The notes: generated from the sequence alone by a model not told the origin. 64,000 bases of DNA from Hanamia caeni (GCF_003721595.1 NZ_RJJR01000008.1:1-64000); one strand, 5' to 3'; positions 45,323-54,009 are shown, counted from the first letter of the stretch. Translations and numbers: made by a program.

Positions 45323-45958
45323 TTATAATTCAGGTTGTGGTGTATAACGCAGATAAGAATTTACTTCCCTGATTCCTTTAGGAAACTTTTTATTGGCATC
45401 TTCCAGGCTAAGCGCAGCAGGAATAATTACATCTTCCACATTAAGCCAATCAGCCGGAGTAGAAACATTGTGCTTGGCTGTAAGCTGAAGCGAATCAATT
45501 ACGCGCAAAACTTCAGCAAAATTTCTTCCTGTAGAAGGAGGGTAAGTAATTATCAATTTAATTTTTTTATCATCACCAATTACAAATAACGAACGCACGG
45601 TAAAAGTTGATGAAACGTTTGGATGTAACATTCCATATAAGTTGGCAACTTTTCTATCTTCATCTGCTACAATTGGAAATTCAACATGTACTTTCTGCGT
45701 TTCATTAATATCCTTTTGCCATCCAAAATGCTTGTCTAAAGGATCAACACTCACTGCAAGTATTTTTGTATTACGTTTTTCAAATTCCTTTTGCAACGAT
45801 GCCATTTTGCCCAACTCGGTAGTACAAACTGGTGTAAAATCGGCAGGGTGAGAGAAAAGCACTCCCCATCCATCTCCGAGAAAATCGTAGAAATTGATTT
45901 TGCCTTCTGTTGTTTCCGCTGTGAAATCAGGAGCGGTGTCCCCTAATTGTAAACTCAT
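45323..45958 (-). CDS. 1-Cys peroxiredoxin (Prx6 type)
   Basis: A 211-residue peroxidase that reduces hydroperoxides. The peroxidatic Cys lies in SHPADFTPVCTTELG (about residue 44) and is the only Cys in the protein, defining a 1-Cys enzyme. The C-terminal extension (about 150-211, YPPSTGRNFAEVLRVIDSLQ onward) is characteristic of the Prx6 group. It is divergent from an Rrf2 regulator, and a palindrome overlaps its -7 region. Confidence 0.95.
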   Translation of the reverse strand: MSLQLGDTAPDFTAETTEGKINFYDFLGDGWGVLFSHPADFTPVCTTELGKMASLQKEFEKRNTKILAVSVDPLDKHFGWQKDINETQKVHVEFPIVADEDRKVANLYGMLHPNVSSTFTVRSLFVIGDDKKIKLIITYPPSTGRNFAEVLRVIDSLQLTAKHNVSTPADWLNVEDVIIPAALSLEDANKKFPKGIREVNSYLRYTPQPEL

Positions 45959-45981
45959 GATAATTTATTTTTTGTTTTTAA

Positions 45982-45995
45982 ATATTTGCAAATAT
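45982..45995. promoter_or_regulatory. 14-nt palindrome over the peroxiredoxin -7 box
   Basis: ATATTTGCAAATAT is a perfect palindrome that overlaps the minus-strand -7 box TATATTTG (45996-45989), in the 124-bp gap between the peroxiredoxin gene and the Rrf2 gene. It is a good candidate operator for the Rrf2 protein. No clear -33 TTG was found, which would fit a regulated promoter. Confidence 0.45.
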
Positions 45996-46082
45996 AAGTT
46001 TATCCTACTAAAATTATAGACTTTAATTTTTAAATTTGTATTTAATCATTTTTCGCTAATTTTCTTTAAATATCTTCACCTG

Positions 46083-46493
46083 ATGCTTTCAAAAAAAACA
46101 CAATATGCATTCCGCGCTCTTGTTCATCTTGCAGAGAACTATGGAAAGGAACCGGTGAGAATTTCCGCTATTTCTATTCAACAAAAAATCCCGTTAAAAT
46201 TCCTTGAGCAAATTTTGAACGATTTGAAAAAGGCCGATATGCTGGAAAGTAAAAAAGGAAAGGGAGGAGGATATTCGCTAAAAGTTTCGCCTAAGGAATT
46301 AAACCTGGCTAAGGTGATAAGAATTGTAAATGGCCCTATCGCATTGCTTCCCTGTGTTAGCCTTAACTTTTATAAAAAATGTGATGATTGCGATGAAGAT
46401 ACCTGCGGCACGCGAAAAATGATGCTCATAGCGCGCGATGCCACTTTAAAAGTTCTTGAAAAAAAGACGATTTATGATATGATGAATGAATAA
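46083..46493 (+). CDS. Rrf2 family transcriptional regulator
   Basis: A 136-residue Rrf2 regulator with a winged HTH (about 10-55, FRALVHLAENYGKEPVRISA; KIPLKFLEQILNDLKKADML) and GKGGGYSLKVSPKELNLAKV. Four Cys cluster in LPCVSLNFYKKCDDCDEDTC (about 97-116), as in Rrf2 members that ligate a [2Fe-2S] cluster or sense redox state. Divergent orientation to the 1-Cys peroxiredoxin suggests control of that gene. After the stop is a triple 8-bp repeat (ATGTGAAA). Confidence 0.92.
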   Translation: MLSKKTQYAFRALVHLAENYGKEPVRISAISIQQKIPLKFLEQILNDLKKADMLESKKGKGGGYSLKVSPKELNLAKVIRIVNGPIALLPCVSLNFYKKCDDCDEDTCGTRKMMLIARDATLKVLEKKTIYDMMNE

Positions 46494-46587
46494 TTGGCAA
46501 ATGTGAAAATGTGAAAATGTGAAAATGAATAATACAGTAAACGGACAAATAGATAAGATTGCTATTCACCAATCACCATCCACCAAT

Positions 46588-47736
46588 TTATTTTCCTGAA
46601 GCCCTTACCACGCTGCTTCTTCCGAAACGATTTTTTAATTCATCGACTGCTTTATATAAGGTTTTCTTTCTTTCATTGTCTGCGAAAAGGTTTGTTTGGA
46701 AATATTGATCAGTAAAATCACTAAGCTTTACTCCCAAAAGGCGCACCGGCTTGTTTTTCTTATATAATTTATAAAAAAGAGTTTTTGCTACAGGGATGAT
46801 ATCATCGTCATTTGATGTATAGGGAATGGTAGTTTGCTGAGATGAAGTTTCAAAATCCGGGTACCTGATTTTTATGGTAACGCAGGCAGCCGTTTTGGCT
46901 TCCTGCCTTAATTTGAAGCAAATAATTTCAGTCATCCTAACGATTTCAGCCATCAGAAAATCAACATTTGTCACGTTTTCCATGTACGTGTTTTCTTTGG
47001 AAATAGATTTTGACTTCCGGTATGGATGAATCACCGAAGTGTGCGTTCCCTGTGCTTTTTCCCATAAATCGCGGCCCCATTTCCCCAATAATTCTTCAAT
47101 TTTTTCAATTGAGCTATTTTGAATATCCCTTATGAGTTTGATATTATGATATTCCAGAATTTTATTGGATTGATCGCCCACGCCGGGTATTTTGCCGACT
47201 GGCATGGGTGCTAAAAATTCTTTTTCTTTTCCCGAAGGCACCTGCAAAAATCCGTTTGGCTTTGCTTCGTTGGTAGCCATTTTAGCGATCATTTTATTTT
47301 TACCAATCCCGAAAGAAATTGGCAGATCTGTTTCGTGCATTATCAATTTGCGCAAATCAATAGTCCACTGTAAAGGATCAAAAAACCGTTCCATCCCGTG
47401 CAGATCAACATAAAATTCATCGATGGAAGCTTTTTCAAACTGGGGCGCTTTGGAGGCAATAATATCTGTTACCCAATTGGAATATTTTACATATTCGCTA
47501 TAAGTGCCCGGAATTACAATTGCATGTGGACAAAGGCGCATCGCCGTTTTCATCGGCATAGCAGAATGAACGCCAAATTGCCGTGCTTCATAAGTGCAGG
47601 TGGTTACAATGCCGCGTTCATTTTGCCCGCCTACAATTACAGCCTTCCCTTTTAAAGAAGGATTTTTCAATATCTCTACTGAAACAAAAAATGAATCGAG
47701 ATCAAAATGGGCAATAAGGTTTGATGTGGCATTCAT
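46588..47736 (-). CDS. dinB: DNA polymerase IV (Y family)
   Basis: An error-prone translesion polymerase. Active-site motifs: AHFDLDSFFVSVE (residues 9-21) with the first metal Asp, and KASIDEFYVDLHGM (about 100-113) with the catalytic Asp-Glu. The palm, HhH thumb (VGKIPGVGDQSNKILEYHNI) and little-finger domains follow. The frame opens 18 codons earlier (47790), but MNATSNLIAHFDLDSFF places the motif at its usual distance from the start. No C-terminal clamp-binding motif was confirmed. Confidence 0.95.
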   Translation of the reverse strand: MNATSNLIAHFDLDSFFVSVEILKNPSLKGKAVIVGGQNERGIVTTCTYEARQFGVHSAMPMKTAMRLCPHAIVIPGTYSEYVKYSNWVTDIIASKAPQFEKASIDEFYVDLHGMERFFDPLQWTIDLRKLIMHETDLPISFGIGKNKMIAKMATNEAKPNGFLQVPSGKEKEFLAPMPVGKIPGVGDQSNKILEYHNIKLIRDIQNSSIEKIEELLGKWGRDLWEKAQGTHTSVIHPYRKSKSISKENTYMENVTNVDFLMAEIVRMTEIICFKLRQEAKTAACVTIKIRYPDFETSSQQTTIPYTSNDDDIIPVAKTLFYKLYKKNKPVRLLGVKLSDFTDQYFQTNLFADNERKKTLYKAVDELKNRFGRSSVVRASGK

Positions 47737-47850
47737 TGCAGTGTAAATATACAATGCCGGAACTGGAGAATTATTCTCATCTAAAAACAAAACGTTTAAA
47801 AGAATAATAACTTTTTTATACCATAGCTTAGTTGGGTTTCGGCTAAAAAC

Positions 47851-47873
47851 AAAAAAGCCGGGAAACCCCGGCT
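47851..47873 (-). terminator. Rho-independent terminator after rplL
   Basis: AGCCGGG pairs with CCCGGCT (7 bp, 4-nt loop), followed by a T run on the minus strand, 23 bp past the rplL stop. It ends the ribosomal unit before any rpoB gene. Confidence 0.85.
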
Positions 47874-47895
47874 CATTTTATGAATTTGTAAAGTC

Positions 47896-48270
47896 TTACA
47901 CAACTTCCACTTCAGCGCCAGCTTCTGTAAGCCGGGTTTTAATATCTTCTGAAGTTGCTTTGTCCACTCCTTCCTTAATCGGTTTGGGAGCTGTATCCAC
48001 TAATTCTTTTGCCTCTTTCAAGCCTAAGCCAGTAAGCTCTTTCACGATTTTTACAATGCCAAGTTTGTTAGCCCCCGGCGCTTTCAGAATTACATCAAAA
48101 GATGTTTTTTCTTCTGCTGCTGCAGCGGCTCCGCCACCATCAGCGCTGGCAACTACTGTTGCCGCTGCCGGTTCAATGCCATATTCTGATTTCAAAAATT
48201 CAGCTAATTCCTGAACTTCTTTAACGGTTAAGCCTACTAAACTTTCGGCTAATGATTTTACGTCTGCCAT
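47896..48270 (-). CDS. rplL: 50S ribosomal protein L7/L12
   Basis: A 124-residue stalk protein that recruits translation GTPases. [20 protein letters not shown] starts the dimerisation domain, an Ala-rich hinge follows (about 38-50), and the C-terminal factor-binding domain shows [20 protein letters not shown] and [12 protein letters not shown]. The upstream extension of the frame to 48306 is not conserved in the family. It follows rplJ, as usual. Confidence 0.97.
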   Translation of the reverse strand: MADVKSLAESLVGLTVKEVQELAEFLKSEYGIEPAAATVVASADGGGAAAAAEEKTSFDVILKAPGANKLGIVKIVKELTGLGLKEAKELVDTAPKPIKEGVDKATSEDIKTRLTEAGAEVEVV

Positions 48271-48408
48271 GATTTGTGAGTTAAATTTTTTCCACCTTCT
48301 TTTCAAATATTGATCCGGTGGAGGGTTTTAAAAAAATTGTTATTTATTTAATGAGCATTTGGATAATGAGCTGATTTTGCTAATTAGCCAATGTGCTAAT
48401 GAAATACA

Positions 48409-49134
48409 TTACGCTTCCGGAGTCTTTTCTGTGTTATCAGAATCCGGCTTTGCTTCGTCTGCTTTTGACGATTCTGCCTTAGGCTCTTCGGGCACTTCTG
48501 CCTTCGGTTCTGTAGCAGTTTCTGCCTTAGCCTCTGGCTTTTCTTCTGTCTTTGCTTCTGCCTTTTCAACCGGAGTTGCCTCTGTAGCTGTTGCTGCTGG
48601 CGCTTTTGGCGCGGCTCCTGCTTCAGAAGAAGAATTTTTCTCAGCCGTTTCAGGCTTGTTTTGTAAAGCGCCAATTACTCTTTGAATAGGCGACATTAAC
48701 AACCCAATTACTTCTCCAATCAATTCATTTTTGGTCTTAATTTTCGTAAGGGTAATTAACTGATTATCGCCGATAAATATGTCGCCATTCAGAAAAGCCG
48801 CTTTTAATTCCGGCTTTTCGCCGTTTTGTGCTTTACGAAAGCTGCTGATTATCACAGCAGGATCTTTAGGACTTTCGCTGAACATCAAAGCGGTTACCTG
48901 GTGCAGAGAATCATAAACGCCCGAATATTTTTCATTGTCAAGGCTTTCTAATGCTTTTTTGATCAAGGTGTTTTTAGCTACTTTCATTTCGACCTGTTTG
49001 TCAAAACAATGGCGGCGCAGATTAGTTATCTGGGCTACGGAAAGGCTTTCGGTATCTGTAATATAGAAATTAGAATACTGAGAAAACTTGTTTTTCAGTG
49101 TTTCTATTACTTCTTGTTTTTGTTCTTTGTTCAT
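48409..49134 (-). CDS. rplJ: 50S ribosomal protein L10 with long acidic tail
   Basis: L10 anchors L7/L12 dimers on the ribosome. The core (about 1-172) is standard (NKEQKQEVIETLKNKFSQY start). After residue about 175 the protein continues for roughly 65 residues of Ala/Glu/Lys/Pro repeats (KAEAKTEEKPEAKAET), giving 241 residues in place of about 170-177. The tail is low complexity and probably disordered. Confidence 0.96.
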   Translation of the reverse strand: MNKEQKQEVIETLKNKFSQYSNFYITDTESLSVAQITNLRRHCFDKQVEMKVAKNTLIKKALESLDNEKYSGVYDSLHQVTALMFSESPKDPAVIISSFRKAQNGEKPELKAAFLNGDIFIGDNQLITLTKIKTKNELIGEVIGLLMSPIQRVIGALQNKPETAEKNSSSEAGAAPKAPAATATEATPVEKAEAKTEEKPEAKAETATEPKAEVPEEPKAESSKADEAKPDSDNTEKTPEA

Positions 49135-49186
49135 GTTGATTGATTTGTGCTTCTTGATTATGGGACTACCGAAGCAAATAATTTAT

Positions 49187-49876
49187 TTAGTTCTGCACTG
49201 ATTTTGTATCTATCATAATGCCGGGGCTCATCGTGCTGGCCATGCTGAGACCTTTTAAGTAAACGCCCTTTGAGGTAGCAGGCTTTAACCTGATGATGGC
49301 ATTAATCAATTCCTGGCTGTTAGCAGCAATTTTTTCCGGGGGAAAGCTTACTCTTCCGATGGAGGCATGAACAATTCCAACTTTATCCACCTTAAAAGCA
49401 ATTTTTCCGCCCTTTACATCATTTACCGCGGCGGCTACGTCGTTGGTAACTGTTCCTGTTTTGGGATTTGGCATCAGGTTTCTTGGTCCTAATACTTTAC
49501 CCAACCGGCCAATCTTGGGCATTACTGATGGGGTAGCAATTATTACATCCACGTCAGTCCAGCCGCCTTCAATTTTAGAAATGAATTCATCAAGGCCAAC
49601 AAAATCAGCTCCGGCGGCTTTGGCAGCTTCTTCTTTGTCGGGAGTGCACAGTACTAATACTTTTTTTGTTTTACCTGTTCCGTGAGGAAGAGAAACCGTA
49701 CCACGAACTGCCTGGTCGGCCTTTTTAGGATCCACACCCAGACGAATATGGAGATCCACAGAACTATCAAATTTGGTAGTATTTATTTCTTTTACCAGTG
49801 AGGATGCTTCTTTCAAAGAGTAGGCTTTGTCGGCATCCACTTTTGCGTTGGCAATTTTTCTTTTTTTAGTAATCAT
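49187..49876 (-). CDS. rplA: 50S ribosomal protein L1
   Basis: The 229-residue L1 protein of the mobile stalk, and a translational repressor of its own operon in many bacteria. Signatures: [20 protein letters not shown] (about 41-60) and [20 protein letters not shown] (about 119-138). It lies 55 bp after rplK. Confidence 0.98.
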   Translation of the reverse strand: MITKKRKIANAKVDADKAYSLKEASSLVKEINTTKFDSSVDLHIRLGVDPKKADQAVRGTVSLPHGTGKTKKVLVLCTPDKEEAAKAAGADFVGLDEFISKIEGGWTDVDVIIATPSVMPKIGRLGKVLGPRNLMPNPKTGTVTNDVAAAVNDVKGGKIAFKVDKVGIVHASIGRVSFPPEKIAANSQELINAIIRLKPATSKGVYLKGLSMASTMSPGIMIDTKSVQN

Positions 49877-49930
49877 TTTTTCAAAAGTTTTCCTGATCCC
49901 GAGACTTATCGAAACAGGATTGTTTACAAT

Positions 49931-50374
49931 TTATTTTTCCCAGGGCGCTGTTCCTTCTACGGTAAGTCCCATACTGCGGGCGGTGCCGGCAACCATTTTC
50001 ATAGCGCTGTCCAGCGTGAAAGCATTTAAATCAGCCATTTTATCTTTGGCGATTTCTTCTACCTGGTTCCACGAAACTTTGCCTACTTTATTTCTGTTGG
50101 GTTCTTTACTGCCATTTTTTACTTTAGCAGCGTCCAGAAGCTGAACAGCAGCGGGCGGCGTCTTGATGATAAAATCAAATGATTTGTCGCCATAAACTGT
50201 AATGAGAACGGGAAGAACTTTTCCTTGTTTATCCTGGGTTCGTGCGTTAAATTGTTTGCAGAACTCCATGATATTGATACCTTTTGAACCGAGCGCCGGG
50301 CCGATTGGCGGTGCCGGATTAGCCTGTCCTCCTTTGCATTGGAGCTTGACATAGGCTGTGATTTCTTTTGCCAT
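49931..50374 (-). CDS. rplK: 50S ribosomal protein L11
   Basis: The 147-residue L11 of the GTPase-associated centre. Signatures are [20 protein letters not shown] (about 13-32) and the C-terminal RNA-binding [20 protein letters not shown] followed by [12 protein letters not shown]. First gene of the rplK-rplA-rplJ-rplL unit. The nusG and secE genes that usually precede it are absent. Confidence 0.98.
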   Translation of the reverse strand: MAKEITAYVKLQCKGGQANPAPPIGPALGSKGINIMEFCKQFNARTQDKQGKVLPVLITVYGDKSFDFIIKTPPAAVQLLDAAKVKNGSKEPNRNKVGKVSWNQVEEIAKDKMADLNAFTLDSAMKMVAGTARSMGLTVEGTAPWEK

Positions 50375-50398
50375 TTTTTAATTTTTTTGGTGTTAACG

Positions 50399-50422
50399 TT
50401 CTTCGACAAGCTCAGAATGACA
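50399..50422. repeat. Short dispersed-repeat-like element
   Basis: CTTCGACAAGCTCAGAATGA in the rplK leader matches, from memory, a short element dispersed in many bacterial genomes, whose reverse reading yields spurious ILSLSKN peptides. Only one copy is present in this window. Confidence 0.4.
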
Positions 50423-50464
50423 ACTTCTACAAGCGCAGTTTGACATCTTCGGCAAGTTTTCAAA

Positions 50465-50514
50465 ACTCCCATTCAATGATTTCTATAAAGAACTTTTTTG
50501 GGAGTGCAAAAGTA
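50465..50514 (-). promoter_or_regulatory. Candidate rplK promoter and leader hairpin
   Basis: A TACTTTTG -7 box (50514-50507) precedes ACTCCCA (50505-50499), which can pair with TGGGAGT (50465-50471 region) in the rplK leader. A -33 TTG was not found. The structure could be a leader involved in ribosomal protein autoregulation, but no known L1 or L10 leader motif was recognised. Confidence 0.35.
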
Positions 50515-50545
50515 GGGGAAATGATTGGAATAAAAAAGGGGAAAG

Positions 50546-50881
50546 TTAAGGTGAACTTTTAGTCTTTACTGTTTTTTGTGATTTCCAAAAAAATGAAGTC
50601 ATTAATCCTACACTTACAACTACATCAACTATATTCCAGATTGTTCTACCCAAAGCAACTTTTATAAAGGGCTGAAATAATAACGCTAACGCGAGATAAA
50701 TAATTACGTTCGAATTTAATGTTTTATTTTTTTGATAATCGAAATAAGCTAATAATGCAAAACCTAACATTCCGGCAAAACGAGCAGCCTGGTAATAACC
50801 ATACGGCATTTTTAAAAGGCAAAGTAGAAATAGGATTGAGAGGATGACTTTTAGAATAATTAGAGTTGTATCATTTTTCAT
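50546..50881 (-). CDS. Small membrane protein, DUF6804-like
   Basis: A 111-residue protein with three or four TM segments (about 8-26, 32-48, 57-77, 82-100) and a short basic C-terminus (KSQKTVKTKSSP). The phrases MPYGYYQAARFAG and LLFQPFIKVALGRTIWNIVD resemble DUF6804 proteins, whose function is unknown. It is the last gene of the minus-strand accessory block, 20 bp after the 171-residue gene. Confidence 0.65.
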   Translation of the reverse strand: MKNDTTLIILKVILSILFLLCLLKMPYGYYQAARFAGMLGFALLAYFDYQKNKTLNSNVIIYLALALLFQPFIKVALGRTIWNIVDVVVSVGLMTSFFWKSQKTVKTKSSP

Positions 50882-50900
50882 ATTTATGCTTTAAAGCTTT

Positions 50901-51416
50901 TTATTCTATCCACCCTAAACATGATTTATTTAAGTTGTCAACATATTCAGTCACCATCCTAAAAACCAATCTCCTTCCCGGAATTAAACTGGCAAACTCT
51001 TCGTCTGTTGCAAAATTTAAGGTCAAATGAGCAGAAGATTTATTCGCTATTTTTAGAATGTTACACAAATTTTGCTTTTCAATTGAGTTCAATATACTCA
51101 GAGGATATGCTTGTTTCCCAGGAATTACATCCCATATTTGAACATCGTCTTCTTTGTTACTATAAAAATTGACGAGTTTATTTTCCTTCAACCCAAGTCC
51201 CATAAAATGAATCAGACTTCTTGCAAATACAATAGAGATTTCAAAGGCAGGTTGCAAAAATTCACTTTCCCAATAGCATTTTTTATTCTCGCTTTCTTGC
51301 TCATAAGTTTTCGCACGTCTTCTGGAAAAGTAAAGGTCCCATGCCATTAACGAATTTAACCGATATGGAATTTCCTCATTCAAATACTTCAATTGTTGTT
51401 GAGAGGTTAAAGTCAT
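50901..51416 (-). CDS. Hypothetical protein, 171 residues
   Basis: No family recognised. A soluble helical protein without signal peptide or TM segment; aromatic-rich segments include YRLNSLMAWDLYFSRRRAKT (about 18-37) and FEISIVFARSLIHFMGLGLK (about 58-77). It is in a row of minus-strand genes of unknown function with lower GC than the flanking ribosomal genes, suggesting acquired DNA. Confidence 0.5.
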   Translation of the reverse strand: MTLTSQQQLKYLNEEIPYRLNSLMAWDLYFSRRRAKTYEQESENKKCYWESEFLQPAFEISIVFARSLIHFMGLGLKENKLVNFYSNKEDDVQIWDVIPGKQAYPLSILNSIEKQNLCNILKIANKSSAHLTLNFATDEEFASLIPGRRLVFRMVTEYVDNLNKSCLGWIE

Positions 51417-51467
51417 TAATTTTAATATTTTAATTTCGTGTTGATTCTTCGTCCCGAATTCATTTAT

Positions 51468-52358
51468 TTATTTTAAATCTAAATCCTTAATATACTCTCC
51501 TGCCAATTTGGAACCTAAGTCCCGGGCTTTTTGCAAATCAGATTTCGCATTAGTCATATTTCCATCTTGATAATAAAATACGCCCCGGCTAAAATATGCA
51601 TCACCATTTTGAGGTGGTAATTCGATTGCTTTTTGAAAATCATCCAAAGCTCCGTCCTTATCTTTTATCTCGCCCTTTGCTATACCCCGACTTATATAAG
51701 CCAATCTGTTATGTGGTGAAAGTTCTATAGCTTTACTAAAATCGGCTATCGCGTTTTCAAAATCACGGTTCTCAAATTTTTTCTGCGCCATTAACATAAA
51801 TGCTTCCGAACTAATACTTACTTTTTCTTCTGAATTCTTTTTCAAAAAATAAATAATTTCTTCTTTTGATAATTTATCGAACAATGAAGGATCTTTCATA
51901 ATCTCAAGCTTTGCAAACTCAGTTTCTGTTTGAATTGCAATTCCACAAAAAATATGACCGAAAATAAAACTCAAGCAGAAAAAAATACCATAATCGTTAA
52001 GGTGAAATCCATGATTAAACCAGAACCAACATAAGAGAATTATTGGTATAATCAATATTCCATTTTTTTTTGAAAACGCGATATATGTCCCCCAATATGA
52101 AAATAAAATTCCAAAAAGTAAATACCAGTTGTGATCTTTATAAGCTATGATGGGAATTAATATTAAAGGACCGTACATATATCCGAACATAAAAAAATAG
52201 AAAGCTGTTTTCCCAAATCCTTTTAAGAATTTTCGTTCAGCAGTGAACGATGTATCAAAGTGGAATTGTAGCGTTTTATCATATTGAACTCCGTTAGTAT
52301 ATTCTTGATAAGTTAGACCTTTTATAACATCAATATTGCTGTTGTTAGTTTCAGGCAT
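51468..52358 (-). CDS. Membrane protein with C-terminal TPR repeats
   Basis: A 296-residue protein with four to five TM helices in the first half (about residues 50-145, GKTAFYFFMFGYMYGPLILI; NGILIIPIILLCWFWF) followed by TPR repeats (about 185-290: NAIADFSKAIELSPHNRLAY; GALDDFQKAIELPPQNGDAY). TPRs mediate protein contacts, probably on the cytoplasmic face. I cannot name a partner. Part of the accessory block. Confidence 0.75.
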   Translation of the reverse strand: MPETNNSNIDVIKGLTYQEYTNGVQYDKTLQFHFDTSFTAERKFLKGFGKTAFYFFMFGYMYGPLILIPIIAYKDHNWYLLFGILFSYWGTYIAFSKKNGILIIPIILLCWFWFNHGFHLNDYGIFFCLSFIFGHIFCGIAIQTETEFAKLEIMKDPSLFDKLSKEEIIYFLKKNSEEKVSISSEAFMLMAQKKFENRDFENAIADFSKAIELSPHNRLAYISRGIAKGEIKDKDGALDDFQKAIELPPQNGDAYFSRGVFYYQDGNMTNAKSDLQKARDLGSKLAGEYIKDLDLK

Positions 52359-52457
52359 AATTAGTTGGTTTTAAAATGCAAAAGGCAGTTTGAAATTAAG
52401 TAAGAACGAACTTGTGTAAAAAAAAGAAACATTCGATTGTTTTTTTGATTTACTAAT

Positions 52458-52754
52458 CTACATAACCTCTTCCTTAGTGTTGATGTGATTATCAGGTATT
52501 TGATTATTTCTGTTTAAACCACGGTCAATTTCGGAATTTGGTAAACTTAAAAATAAATCACTCGGAAGAACAGAATAATAATCCTTAGCACCTGTTCTAT
52601 ATATAAGATTCAAGGTTGCTACACCATCACTCAGATTAAGTTCTGCTATAAAAACATCTTTCTTATAATGATATAAAGTTAAGTATTGATAAGGTTCTTC
52701 TAAACAAAAGTTTGCCCTTGTAAGATTTAGCTTTTTGATAATTTCTGCTTGCAT
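52458..52754 (-). CDS. Hypothetical protein, 98 residues
   Basis: A soluble protein with no recognised domain: an alternating strand pattern in the middle (LTLYHYKKDVFIAELNLSDG) and an Asn-rich tail. It starts 4 bp after the frameshifted small gene copy 1, in the position occupied by toxin-antitoxin genes next to copies 2 and 3. Confidence 0.45.
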   Translation of the reverse strand: MQAEIIKKLNLTRANFCLEEPYQYLTLYHYKKDVFIAELNLSDGVATLNLIYRTGAKDYYSVLPSDLFLSLPNSEIDRGLNRNNQIPDNHINTKEEVM

Positions 52755-52758
52755 CTAT

Positions 52759-53030
52759 TTATTTTTGTAAAGGTACAGGCATCCTTTCATCAAGTATATC
52801 AAATTTGGGGGCAAAATATAGCAACGAACTAACCAAATTTTTTCCAGTTGACCAGACTGATTTATCTTTTAAAGAAAGAATAATTGTTTCTAATTCTTCC
52901 GTTATCCCAAGCTGTTCTAATTTAAAACATGAGTATCAATTTCATCTTCTTCCTCTAATGAAATCAAACTCCTGATTAATTCCAGCCGTTTTATAATTTT
53001 GGAAAACTTCATTTTTTGAACATCCGGCAT
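52759..53030 (-). pseudogene. Repeated small gene, copy 1 (frameshifted)
   Basis: Begins MPDVQKMKFSKIIKRLELIR and ISLEEEDEID, then stops after 37 codons. A single-base shift near 52925 restores a frame of about 53 further residues (KLEQLGITEELETIILSLKD onward) ending at 52759, 272 nt in all. It therefore looks like one gene broken by a single-base indel. Copies 2 and 3 share the first 100 or so bases. Family not recognised. Confidence 0.5.
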
Positions 53031-53095
53031 AAGCAATTCGTTTTAGTAAATTTAATGACAACCAGTAAAGAAACAAAAAAGGCGGTTTCTTATTT

Positions 53096-53491
53096 TTAAC
53101 TTCTGCCTTTTATTTCCATTATAACCAATTCCTTTATTTCTAAAGTAATCTGATAAAATTCTTCTGCTTCTTCTACTGAGGGTAATAAAAAATCATGCGG
53201 ATATCTTCCCCTCACTGCAAAATCTTCAAGGTTTTTCACATCAACTTCTTTAAAACGATCATTAATTGTTGAGCAGTTTTTTAACAACAGATCAATATTG
53301 TGTGTTTTGGGGAAATCCTTTTTATGAAAGATTAAAAATGTTTTCAAATATTTTTCTACTGCCTGCTGGCAATGAAAGCAGGAGATGTCCAAAATGATTG
53401 GTTGATGATCAAGAATTAGTCGAGCCGCCAACAAATCGTTTGCTGCTTTTTCAAGCCATTGTTCCACATAATTTCTTTCATCGTCTTTCAT
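53096..53491 (-). CDS. hepT: HEPN domain toxin (HepT-like)
   Basis: The 131-residue toxin half of a HEPN/MNT module. The helical HEPN fold shows CFHCQQAVEKYLKTFL (about 38-53) and the R-x4-6-H RNase motif in AVRGRYPHDF (about 93-102). Its start overlaps the stop of the nucleotidyltransferase gene by 4 bp (ATGA), the usual translational coupling. MntA proteins AMPylate or otherwise block HepT in known cases. Confidence 0.9.
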   Translation of the reverse strand: MKDDERNYVEQWLEKAANDLLAARLILDHQPIILDISCFHCQQAVEKYLKTFLIFHKKDFPKTHNIDLLLKNCSTINDRFKEVDVKNLEDFAVRGRYPHDFLLPSVEEAEEFYQITLEIKELVIMEIKGRS

Positions 53492-53802
53492 ATTTCTACC
53501 GCTTCTTTCATTGCATAGTAAACGATATGGCCTGATAAATTCTTTTTCTGTGACACTTCCTTTTCACTTTGAATAATGACATCAAAAGGAAGGTTTAATT
53601 CATTTACCAGCGCTTTTCTGATCTTACTTTCCCAATTCATTTTTACGCGTGGCGCGTATGTTTCGCGTGTAATGACTAAAAGATCATAGTCACTGTCTAT
53701 AGTAGATTCTCCTCTTGCCCTTGAGCCAAACAAAAGCACCTGGGCATTTGGCAAAAAGGAATTTACCATTGATTTGATTGTATGATGAATCTGATCTTTC
53801 AT
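53488..53802 (-). CDS. mntA: MNT nucleotidyltransferase antitoxin (MntA-like)
   Basis: A 104-residue minimal nucleotidyltransferase with the signature GSRARGESTIDSDYDLLVIT (about 27-46), giving the GS-x10-DxD catalytic pair. The frame is open ten codons upstream, but MKDQIHHTIKSMVNS is the family-like start. It partners the HEPN gene that follows. Copy 2 of the repeated small gene lies 36 bp upstream on the same strand. Confidence 0.9.
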   Translation of the reverse strand: MKDQIHHTIKSMVNSFLPNAQVLLFGSRARGESTIDSDYDLLVITRETYAPRVKMNWESKIRKALVNELNLPFDVIIQSEKEVSQKKNLSGHIVYYAMKEAVEI

Positions 53803-53838
53803 TATTCCACAAATATAATTTTTATAATTCAAGATTTT

Positions 53839-53949
53839 CTAGCGCCAATAACTATCAATTTCATCTTCTTCCTCCAATGAAATCAGGCCTTTTATTAGTT
53901 CCTGCCGTTTGATGATTTTGGAAAGATTTATATTTTGAACATCCGGCAT
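53839..53949 (-). CDS. Repeated small gene, copy 2 (36 residues)
   Basis: An intact short frame: MPDVQNINLSKIIKRQELIK followed by GLISLEEEDEIDSYWR. It is close to copies 1 and 3 over its whole length and too short to appear as an obvious gene on its own. Either it is a small protein expressed ahead of mntA/hepT, or the 5' stub of a longer gene truncated when the module arrived. Confidence 0.4.
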   Translation of the reverse strand: MPDVQNINLSKIIKRQELIKGLISLEEEDEIDSYWR

Positions 53950-54009
53950 AAGCAAGTTGTTGGAGTAAATATAAAGCTTATCGAAACTCTTTCCATTTAA
54001 GAAAGATTG

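Noticed and set aside
46501..46524. Three copies of ATGTGAAA after the Rrf2 gene
   Set aside because: A short slippage-type repeat without further structure; not considered functional.
48396..48674. Gln/Arg/Lys-rich open frame on the minus strand
   Set aside because: It is a shifted reading of the low-complexity tail of rplJ.
50119..50472. 117-residue open frame over the rplK start
   Set aside because: It is out of frame with rplK and includes the ILSLSKN peptide that comes from a common dispersed repeat.
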